11,600 nucleotides of DNA. Source: Candidatus Krumholzibacteriia bacterium (lineage in GTDB: Bacteria > Krumholzibacteriota > Krumholzibacteriia > LZORAL124-64-63). The notes below the pieces were generated by a model. The model saw only the letters and a program-made list of their open reading frames with translations, did not search any database and was not told the DNA's origin. The position numbers and the translations under genes were made by a program. The stretch lies in the NCBI GenBank assembly GCA_029935695.1, contig JAOZJV010000049.1, positions 1 through 11,600 on the forward strand. The letters run 5' to 3'. Each line of letters opens with the position of its first letter. Position 1 is the stretch's first letter. Positions 1 through 5,721 of this stretch are shown piece after piece.

Positions 1-1300
1 CAAAAATGGCTGCCGTCAGAGCGAAAAAAAGCAAAATGGCCTGGCTCTGTTTGTAGAGCAGGCTGAATAAAAAGATGAAGATGGCCACACCAATGACACC
101 GGCCCGCAGCAGACTCAGGTGGGCTTTGGGCGAGAGCGGTGTTTTCCGGAAGGGCAACACCACATCCTGAATGAAAATGCTGCTCCATGAGTGCAGGTAG
201 GTGTTGTGGGTGCTGATGAAGGCTCCCAGCATGAGGGCCGCAAAGGCGCCCAGCAGTCCGGTGGGCAGCAGCCGGGTCAATACCAGGGGAGCACGCATTT
301 GGTTGGCCAGCGATTCATTGGTGATGCCTGCCAGGTGAGTGTTCACACCGTCGGCAAATCCAGCCCAGTCGGGGTGGTGCAGAACCGTGAACACAAGAAT
401 GGGCACGATGGTCATGAAGACATCCTGAGAGCGCCCGCGCCACAGACCCAGCACACCGCCCATTTTGCCTTCATGGGCCGTGCGGGCCGAGCTGTTGTAG
501 GCCTGGGTCCCTTGCCAGCTCATGGCGCCATAGAACAACCCGATCACGCCAATCAGAAAATATTTGAAATTGAAATCGGCCACAAAGCCCGTGTCGAAGG
601 GATTGATTTTTGAATGCCCGGCAGGAGTTTGTGAAAGCACATCTCCCACCTGATCCCATCCCACAATCATCAGCAGATACACCGCCAGAATGAGGAAAAC
701 GAGATTGGCGAAGGCACCCTGGATGAAGTCGGTGATCATGACTGCGACCTGGCCGCCGGCAAACACGAAATACACCGCTGTGGTGAGCAGGAAGGCCATC
801 ATGGTGGGGAAAACAGGCAGAGTAAGCCCCAGCAGGTTCCAGGTGTCGGGCAGCCCGAGGAAATGGATGAAAAAGTGGGCTCCCACCGAAGGAAAGATGC
901 CGAAATTGATCAAGCCGGCCATGAAAGCCACGGCCCCGGCAAAAATCCGGAAGCGCCGGCTGTAACGCATTTCGAAAAACTCGGCCAGAGTGAGGGCGCG
1001 GGTGCGCCGGAACCGGTAGTTCACCCAGCCACTGACGGTCACAAAAACACTGAACAGGGCCATGGTCAGCCCCCACCAACCCATGGCAAATCCTGATTGG
1101 TAACCTGCTTCCAGATTGGCCACCACGGTGATGGCCCCAAGACCTGCGATGCCGGCGCTGATGGTCAGCAGGTAGCGCCCGGCACTGCGACCGGCGGCCA
1201 GATAATCGGTCACGCCTCGCATGTAGCGTTTAGTCAGAATCACCACGGCGAGGATGCCGAAGTACATGATGGCGACGATGGTCCAATCGAGAAATTTCAT
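1..1300 (-). CDS. Sodium:solute symporter (SSS family), C-terminus cut by window edge
   Basis: Integral inner-membrane Na+-coupled transporter; the substrate cannot be told from the sequence. The frame is open for 433 codons from ATG at 1300 to the left edge, so the C-terminal part is missing. Seen: an N-terminal hydrophobic helix (residues 5-22), a glycine/alanine-rich second helix (45-62), the cytoplasmic motif LTLAEFFEMRYSRRFR (103-118), AVMITDFIQG (186-195) and the serine/threonine-rich stretch STHNTYLHSWSSIFIQD (363-379). The last three are family-typical, the final one lying in the Na+-site region. Hydrophobic segments alternate with short loops throughout. The gene starts inside the stop of the upstream methyltransferase gene (TAATG, one shared base), so translation is probably coupled and the two form an operon. 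The family assignment is firm; the solute is unknown. Confidence 0.9.
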   Translation of the reverse strand, partial: MKFLDWTIVAIMYFGILAVVILTKRYMRGVTDYLAAGRSAGRYLLTISAGIAGLGAITVVANLEAGYQSGFAMGWWGLTMALFSVFVTVSGWVNYRFRRTRALTLAEFFEMRYSRRFRIFAGAVAFMAGLINFGIFPSVGAHFFIHFLGLPDTWNLLGLTLPVFPTMMAFLLTTAVYFVFAGGQVAVMITDFIQGAFANLVFLILAVYLLMIVGWDQVGDVLSQTPAGHSKINPFDTGFVADFNFKYFLIGVIGLFYGAMSWQGTQAYNSSARTAHEGKMGGVLGLWRGRSQDVFMTIVPILVFTVLHHPDWAGFADGVNTHLAGITNESLANQMRAPLVLTRLLPTGLLGAFAALMLGAFISTHNTYLHSWSSIFIQDVVLPFRKTPLSPKAHLSLLRAGVIGVAIFIFLFSLLYKQSQAILLFFALTAAIF

Positions 1301-1863
1301 TAAAAAAGCCGCGGTTCCTCAAGATGTGATGATGAGTCCAATGTGTGTCCTTCCAGTCGCAGCAGTCTTGCTTTGGTGGTGATGCCACCGGCGAATCCTA
1401 CCAGTGATCCGGTTTTGCCGATGACCCGGTGGCAGGGCACCAGAATAGGCAGGGGATTGTGCCCGGCAGCCTGGCCCACGGCCCGCGAGGCTTTGGGTTT
1501 GCCCAGGGCCACGGCAACTTCACCATAGGTGCGCAGTTTGCCATAGGGAATTTTCAGCAATTGCTGCCAGACTTCCCGCTGAAAATCTGTGCCATGAAGG
1601 TCGATTTCCAATTCAAAACTTTCTGTCTGCCCGGTAAAATAGCTGGCCAATTGAGCGAGCAGTTCATCAAAATGGTCCGGTGTTTCCCTGATGGTCAGCG
1701 GCACTTCGTCAGGACCGACATCCCACAAGGTTCGGGCCACGGCGTGGGCCTGGGTGTGGTAAGTGCAGGAATCTGGCAGGAATTCCAGCCAGGCCAGGCC
1801 CGCTTCACCAGAAACGGCCAAAAGAGGATCCAGAGCGGTTCTCAGCAGGGCATAATGGACCAT
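1300..1863 (-). CDS. ogt: Methylated-DNA--protein-cysteine methyltransferase (Ogt/MGMT type)
   Basis: Suicide DNA-repair protein that moves the alkyl group from O6-alkylguanine (or O4-alkylthymine) to its own cysteine. It has 187 residues, a normal single-domain length. Seen: the active-site motif LVPCHRVIG (141-149) with acceptor Cys144; RAVG (127-130) holding the nucleotide-flipping arginine; the helix-turn-helix part YGKLRTYGEVAVALGKPKASRAVG (107-130); NPLPI (136-140) with the conserved Asn; and the C-terminal GFAGGITTKARLLRLEG (156-172). The N-terminal 80 residues form the variable ribonuclease-H-like domain. The ATG at 1863 is preceded by GGAG with 8 bases spacing. A CATAAT -10-like hexamer at 1920-1915 is the best, though weak, promoter candidate. 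The stop overlaps the start of the symporter gene by one base. The Ada N-terminal domain is absent, so this is the Ogt form. Confidence 0.95.
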   Translation of the reverse strand: MVHYALLRTALDPLLAVSGEAGLAWLEFLPDSCTYHTQAHAVARTLWDVGPDEVPLTIRETPDHFDELLAQLASYFTGQTESFELEIDLHGTDFQREVWQQLLKIPYGKLRTYGEVAVALGKPKASRAVGQAAGHNPLPILVPCHRVIGKTGSLVGFAGGITTKARLLRLEGHTLDSSSHLEEPRLF

Positions 1864-1931
1864 GATATCGTCTCCGCGATGAGGAATGCATTTCGTCGCT
1901 GGACGTGTGGGGTCATTATGCCTTATGGAGC

Positions 1932-1996
1932 AGAGAATCTCTACAGAATCATTTGGGGTTGTTATTGGAGGGGTTGGTTTGCTTGCCGGCGAGCAA
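1932..1996. promoter_or_regulatory. Two short inverted repeats in the ogt / HNH intergenic region
   Basis: The 290-base gap between the divergent ogt and HNH genes holds an 11-base palindrome AGAGA-A-TCTCT at 1932-1942, just upstream of the ogt -10 candidate. It also holds a CTTGC...GCAAG inverted repeat with a 6-base centre at 1981-1996. Either could be an operator, but short palindromes are common by chance and no regulator gene is nearby. Confidence 0.2.
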
Positions 1997-2046
1997 GAAA
2001 ATTGAATTTTTGTGAATTTTGTTGATCGTTGGATGGCGCTGATTAA

Positions 2047-2060
2047 TTTCGTGATATTTT
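2047..2060 (+). repeat. 14-base upstream element, copy 1 (TTTCGTGATATTTT)
   Basis: TTTCGTGATATTTT occurs here and again at 10044-10057. In both places it ends exactly 10 bases before the -35 hexamer of a good plus-strand promoter, here the HNH gene promoter. The sequence identity and spacing are seen directly. A role as activator or repressor site, or as a specialised UP element, is inference. Confidence 0.5.
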
Positions 2061-2070
2061 CGTTTTTTCC

Positions 2071-2099
2071 TTGACTTTTTCGCCAAAGTTTCGTATCCT
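2071..2099 (+). promoter_or_regulatory. Sigma70-type promoter of the HNH gene
   Basis: TTGACT (2071-2076), a 17-base spacer and TATCCT (2094-2099) match the housekeeping consensus well, in an AT-rich stretch inside a GC-richer region. Transcription would start near 2106, leaving a leader of about 48 bases before the ATG at 2154. Confidence 0.65.
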
Positions 2100-2153
2100 T
2101 AAGAAGTCACTCCTCCCGTTTGACTTTCCTGCTGATCCATGAAAGGTTGTTCC

Positions 2154-3257
2154 ATGGCAACCGCACTTTTGACCCCATTTGTCGAACATTCTACCGCTCA
2201 AGATGCTCATTCTGCCCTCAAGCAAGCCGTGAAGACCATGGCCCAGGCCAAGCATTGCGCCGTGATCTGGTTTCAGGAGATCGTGACCCGGAAACTGTAT
2301 AGGGATCTGGGTTATGCCTCCATCTACCTGTATGCAGACAGGGAGTTGGGGTTTTCCGCCTCCAAAACCACCAATTTCCTGAAGCTGTCCCGAACTTTGA
2401 CCGATTTGCCCCAATTGAAGAAGGAGTTGGCTGACGGTGAAATCGGTTACACCAAGGCGTGCGAGGTCATCAAGGTCGCCAGCCAGGAAAATGTGGAACA
2501 GTGGCTGGAGGAGGCACGCAGAACACCCCGCCGGGAGCTGGAAAAAAAGGTCGCCAGGGCAAAGAAAGCGGCTCTGCAGAAAAAGAACCCACTTCAGGGA
2601 GAATTGCTGGCCCCGCCTCAATCAAGCACACCCAAAGTAGCCGCAAAACACAAAGTCATTCTGGAAATGTCCACGGAACAGCTTGCCCGTTATGAGGCTT
2701 TGTGGGAGAAGCTGCACAAACTAGGCGGCGTGCCCGCTGGGTATAAGAAAGTCGAGGTGGTGTTGGCGGGCCTGGCGTCACTGGCGGAACCGCATGAAGG
2801 TTCAACTGCCAGGCCCTCTTCAGCCAGATCCACTTCCTCTGTACAAGTTCATGTCCACAAGTGTCCCGAGTGCAACCAGGCTTTCATCACCACCAGTCGT
2901 GGCACAACACCTCTGACAGAAAATGAAACCGATCGCCTCATGTGCGATGCCCACATCCAAAAGCCCGGCAAACCCAACCGGGCCACTATTAAACCATCAA
3001 TTAAACGCCAGGTTCTGAGTCGCGACCAACATCGATGCCAGGCTCCGGGGTGCCGCAACACCTGGTTTCTGGAAATCCATCACATCATTCCCCGAAGGTT
3101 TGGCGGCACCAACGATCTTTCCAATCTCATCACCATGTGCTCATTATGCCACAGCCATTTGCACGAAAAAGGCGGACGGAATATCCGCCCGCCTTATGGA
3201 GAATCTGATCAGGCTGCGGCCTGTCAGAAGGAGAACCAGAAACTCATTTCCGGGTAA
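2154..3257 (+). CDS. HNH endonuclease-domain protein with DUF222/13E12-like N-terminal region
   Basis: Probable DNA-binding protein with a C-terminal HNH nuclease domain; substrate and biological role are unknown. The start at 2154 is chosen over ATG 2139 because GAAAGG lies 7 bases upstream of it, while 2139 has no ribosome site; this gives 367 residues. Seen (residue numbers from 2154): a helical N-terminal region about 20-140, with LGYASIYLYADRELGFS (52-68) and a kinase-unrelated repeat like that of DUF222/HNH proteins; a charged Lys/Arg helix (121-146); a zinc-knuckle-like pair CPEC (237-240) and CDAH (264-267); then the HNH domain 288-337 with CQAPGC (295-300), catalytic-type HH (309-310), Asn320/324 and CSLCH (329-333). 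All expected HNH ligands are present, so the domain may be active. The last 34 bases overlap the convergent barrel gene. Similar proteins are often multicopy per genome; that is family knowledge. Confidence 0.85.
   Translation: MATALLTPFVEHSTAQDAHSALKQAVKTMAQAKHCAVIWFQEIVTRKLYRDLGYASIYLYADRELGFSASKTTNFLKLSRTLTDLPQLKKELADGEIGYTKACEVIKVASQENVEQWLEEARRTPRRELEKKVARAKKAALQKKNPLQGELLAPPQSSTPKVAAKHKVILEMSTEQLARYEALWEKLHKLGGVPAGYKKVEVVLAGLASLAEPHEGSTARPSSARSTSSVQVHVHKCPECNQAFITTSRGTTPLTENETDRLMCDAHIQKPGKPNRATIKPSIKRQVLSRDQHRCQAPGCRNTWFLEIHHIIPRRFGGTNDLSNLITMCSLCHSHLHEKGGRNIRPPYGESDQAAACQKENQKLISG
3166..3195 (-). terminator. Intrinsic terminator of the barrel gene, embedded in the HNH coding sequence
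   Basis: Read on the minus strand, AAGGCGG (3195-3189) pairs with CCGCCTT (3175-3169), with an inner CGGA/TCCG stem (one mismatch between the stems, 3-base loop), followed by a TTTTT run to 3166. It lies 29 bases past the stop of the minus-strand barrel gene, so it is well placed to end that transcript. The same bases encode HNH residues just after the zinc ligands. Confidence 0.75.
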
Positions 3258-3784
3258 GTGCTGCTGCAATCCCAGAGTTCGGAGTCGCAGTCCAGGTACA
3301 TTTCGTGAACCACACCCAGGGAGACAAAACTGCCGCCCTTCTGGTAGGCCACACCGGCGCGTCCGCCCCAGGAATTGTAATTGTCATAAGGGTCAGACAT
3401 GAACGTTTTACGGTAGAAAGCACCTGCGTAAGGTTTGAAGCGTTTCATCTTCCAGAAGGTGTAGAGAATTTCAGGAGAAACTTTCCAGAAAGTGGGGTCC
3501 TGCAGAATCCAGCCTTCACCGGCCAGTCCCACGGAAAGGCCGTCGGCTACAAAATAACTGAAACCGCCACCGACGATGAGGTAAGTCTCGCCGTAGGCGC
3601 TGCCCATGCCGCCAAGGATATTGGCTCGTTTGCTTCCTTTGGCAAAAGGGCCCGCAGGATTGGGGCTTTGAATTTGGTATGTTTGTTCCTGGGCAGGAGG
3701 AACGGTTTGAGTGGTCTGGGCCCAGACGGCACTGCCCAGGCAGATCAAAAGGGTAAAAACCAATAATGTTGTGAGCAGTTTCAT
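3224..3784 (-). CDS. Small outer-membrane beta-barrel protein
   Basis: Secreted protein of 186 residues, probably inserted in the outer membrane. The start at 3784 is preceded by a near-perfect GGAGGG with 6 bases spacing, so the upstream in-frame ATG at 3808 is not used. Seen: a signal peptide (MKLL..., hydrophobic 3-20, likely cut after AVWA at 22), a Gln/Pro/Thr-rich linker (23-50), then alternating aromatic/glycine strands such as YLIVGGGFSYFVADGLSVGL and PYAGAFYRKTF. It ends in YPEMSFWFSF with a terminal Phe, the classic BamA-recognised signature. Three cysteines sit in or near the sequence MYLDCDSELWDCSS, two of which could form a disulfide in an outer loop. It resembles widespread uncharacterised barrels ending in YPE-x-SF-x-F; no specific function can be assigned. 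It lies downstream of the propeller gene behind a terminator, and its own promoter is not clear. Confidence 0.85.
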   Translation of the reverse strand: MKLLTTLLVFTLLICLGSAVWAQTTQTVPPAQEQTYQIQSPNPAGPFAKGSKRANILGGMGSAYGETYLIVGGGFSYFVADGLSVGLAGEGWILQDPTFWKVSPEILYTFWKMKRFKPYAGAFYRKTFMSDPYDNYNSWGGRAGVAYQKGGSFVSLGVVHEMYLDCDSELWDCSSTYPEMSFWFSF

Positions 3785-3808
3785 CTGCAACCCTCCGGTT
3801 TGGTTCAA

Positions 3809-3838
3809 AGAAAAGCGGCCCGACCAGAAGGCCGGGCC
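3809..3838 (-). terminator. Intrinsic terminator after the beta-propeller gene
   Basis: On the minus strand GGCCCG (3838-3833) pairs with CGGGCC (3822-3817) around a 10-base loop, followed by GCTTTTCTTT. It begins 26 bases after the TAA of the propeller gene and stands only 33 bases before the barrel ATG. The barrel gene therefore needs either readthrough or a promoter inside the propeller 3' end; a weak CTGGCA/TATCAT pair occurs there. Confidence 0.7.
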
Positions 3839-3864
3839 ACAAGGCTTATGATACCGCGGTTTGC

Positions 3865-5544
3865 TTATTTTGCCAGAACGATCTTTTGGGTGCTGCGTGT
3901 TTCGCCACTTTGCATAATGGCCAGATAAACACCAGCGGGGGCGGAGCGACCGTTATGGTCCAGGCCATTCCAACTGGTGGTGTGTGTGCCTTTGGCCAGC
4001 ACGCCATCAACCAGGGTGGTGACCTGATGCCCGCGCAAATCATACACTGCCAGATGGGCGTGGGCATTGCGGGGCAGATCGAAGCTGAAATTAATGCGGG
4101 GGTTGAAGGGGTTGGGCCAGGCCCTGGACAGGCTTGCAACCTGGGGTGTGTCGCTCACGGCGCTCAACATAGCCACATTGTAGCAGATGGTGAACATGTC
4201 TTTGTTGGAACCGGATCCATAGCCGTAACCGGTGACATAAACCTCGCCGGCGTCGCTGGCGATCACCTGGCTGGGCTCGTCACTTTGGCTGGTGGGGCCA
4301 TCAAAACGCATTTCCCAGAGTTGGCTGCCGTCGGTGCTGTCGAAGGCCACGGTGGCCCAGTCCCAGCCGGTGCCGCTGCCATCGCTCAGGCCGGAAACAA
4401 TGACGCTTCCGCCGGGGCCGCTGGTCACCGAAGTGGCCACGTCATACCAACCGGGAGGTCCATCGTAACTGGCAGTCCACAGAGGTTCGCCGGTGGTGCC
4501 GTCGAATTTGATGACCATGAAATCATAGTTCCAGCTGATATCCTGGACACCAACGACGAGCAGGTTGCCATCGGCATCACAACTCATGCCCTTGGGATCG
4601 TCTCCGCTGTGGGTGGGATTGTCGAAAGTCTGGGTCCACACAGTGGCGCCATCATCGGCGGCAAATCTGTGCAGATAAACATCGTAACCGTTGGATCCGA
4701 AAATACGCTGGCACATGACCACGTCATCGTTGTCCATGAGGGACAGCCAGGTGCCGCGGCTGGTGATGTTGACCTGGGCTTCGGTGCCTCGCTGATCCCA
4801 GATGACATCACCTGTGGTATTGTCCATTTTGCGCACGAAGTAGTTGGCCACGCCGCCGGTTTCCACCACAAAGCCCGAGATGACAGGGTGGTCGTCACTG
4901 CCGACCACAAGACCCCAGGATGTATCGTCTGAAGCATCAGATCCGCCAAAGGTGTCCATCCAGAGAATGTCACCAGAATCGGCGTCCAGTTTCATGGTCA
5001 TGGCCTGTTCACTCTGGGCGCCCACCTGGGCCCGGCCCGTGATGAATACATTGTCCTGGCTGTCGAGGGCCATGCCCAAAGCAGCTTCGTTGACACCTTC
5101 AGGGCTTGCGTAATGTTGAGACCAGAGAACCTCCCCGGTCATGCCGTCGAGTTTGAACACGACGACATCATCGCCGGCACCTCAGCCAACGCAGCTTTTG
5201 ATGAAGCCTGAAATCAGGAGTTGGCCAAAAGAATCCCAGGCCACTTCCGATACGGCCACATCTTTGTCATCAACACCGTCGAAGCGGAAATCCCAGATGA
5301 GGTTGCCATTGGATTTGTCGAGTTTGCGGATGTAGAGGTCGGCGCCGCCAGTGGTTTCGGTGGACTCGCCGGCCACCACAAGGTTGCCGTCCGGAGCCAG
5401 GGAAACCATAGTTCCCGAATCGATATAATGGCCACCGCCATCATGCTGCTGGACCCACATTTCTATAGTCTCGGCCACAGCAGCACCGGTGCAGGCCAGG
5501 ACCATGGCCGCCATCAGGCCGAAGGTTAGAATACGAATTCTCAT
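3865..5544 (-). CDS. Secreted beta-propeller protein with C-terminal sorting-type domain, interrupted by one in-frame UGA
   Basis: Exported repeat protein, role unknown, probably cell-surface or secreted. ATG 5544 has AAGGAG 9 bases upstream. Codons 1-24 give a signal peptide (cut after AAVA). Repeats of about 50-60 residues follow, each ending like KLD-x-x-TG-x-x-LW with SG or TG turns (for example LYIRKLDKSNGNLIW, VFKLDGMTGEVLW, VIKFDGTTGEPLW), a PQQ-like/YVTN-type propeller. The last 91 residues carry WPNPFNP, VYDLRG and GVYLAI, as in FlgD-like/type IX secretion C-terminal domains. The frame is 559 codons plus stop, but codon 121 (5182-5184) is TGA. Both sides are in the same frame, without indel, and the 438 codons after it remain clearly protein-like. 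No credible restart follows the TGA: the first near-start is a GTG at 5160 without a ribosome site. Either UGA is read as selenocysteine (context CVG-UGA), or this is a recent nonsense mutation or base-call error. The coding identity is firm; the expression status is open. Confidence 0.8.
5141..5168 (-). other. Hairpin downstream of in-frame UGA, candidate bacterial SECIS
   Basis: On the mRNA (minus strand) AUGUCGUCG (5168-5160) pairs with CGACGGCAU (5149-5141). This is nine pairs including one G-U, with a 10-base apical loop UGUUCAAACU in which G is the second base. Thirteen bases separate the UGA from the stem and 22 separate it from the loop. Published bacterial SECIS models ask for a stem of several pairs, a small apical loop with a G among its first two bases, and roughly 16-37 bases from UGA to loop; this hairpin meets those loose criteria. 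Such hairpins also arise by chance in GC-rich coding sequence, so the call is tentative. Confidence 0.3.
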
Positions 5545-5584
5545 GGACGAGATCTCCTTATCGTTAGTCAAAAAGCCGGAATCT

Positions 5585-5627
5585 AAAAAAAATAGCCCAA
5601 TCCCATTGCACGCATGCAACTGGATTG
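5585..5627 (-). terminator. Terminator-like hairpin in the leader of the beta-propeller gene
   Basis: On the minus strand CAATCC (5627-5622) pairs with GGATTG (5603-5598). An inner GTTGCA/TGCAAT stem is closed by a TGCG loop with one A-G mismatch between the stems, and eight T residues follow at 5592-5585. It lies between the gene's promoter (5656-5664) and its ATG (5544), so it should truncate the transcript after about 65 bases unless bypassed. It could be an attenuator or the end of a small leader RNA. Confidence 0.6.
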
Positions 5628-5655
5628 CGCCACCCTTCATCACATTCAGAATCTA

Positions 5656-5664
5656 ATTATACCA
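5656..5664 (-). promoter_or_regulatory. Extended -10 promoter of the beta-propeller gene
   Basis: TGGTATAAT on the minus strand is a perfect extended -10 (TGnTATAAT). The -35 position falls in the upstream terminator hairpin and matches poorly, as is usual for extended -10 promoters. Start of transcription is expected near 5649, giving a leader of about 105 bases. Confidence 0.6.
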
Positions 5665-5665
5665 T

Positions 5666-5709
5666 AAAAAAGACCAGGTGGGGAGGCAAAATCTCCCTCT
5701 TTTGGTCTT
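5666..5709 (-). terminator. Intrinsic terminator of the MscS-type channel gene
   Basis: On the minus strand AAGACCA (5709-5703) pairs with TGGTCTT (5676-5670). An inner GGGAG/CTCCC stem lies between them, and a run of T residues follows (5671-5666). It starts 12 bases after the channel stop codon and abuts the promoter of the next gene. Confidence 0.8.
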
Positions 5710-5721
5710 GAAATGTCCTTA

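Noticed and set aside
471..1079. Minus-strand 202-codon frame within the symporter region
   Set aside because: It is out of frame with the clear symporter reading frame that runs unbroken from 1300 to the edge.
2139..2153. Upstream ATG as HNH gene start
   Set aside because: No ribosome site precedes it, whereas ATG 2154 has GAAAGG at 7 bases.
3886..4932. Long plus-strand open frame (348 codons) opposite the propeller gene
   Set aside because: Low-complexity Gly/Ala/His/Val composition with no domain or ribosome site; it mirrors the GC-rich codon pattern of the real minus-strand gene.
5160..5184. Two separate genes or a frameshift in the propeller region
   Set aside because: Both halves lie in the same frame and only one TGA interrupts them; the GTG at 5160 has no ribosome site and starts in mid-repeat.
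5182..5184. Genome-wide UGA reassignment (Gly or Trp code)
   Set aside because: TGA is the natural stop of the barrel gene (3224-3226) and of the channel gene (5722-5724), so the standard code applies.
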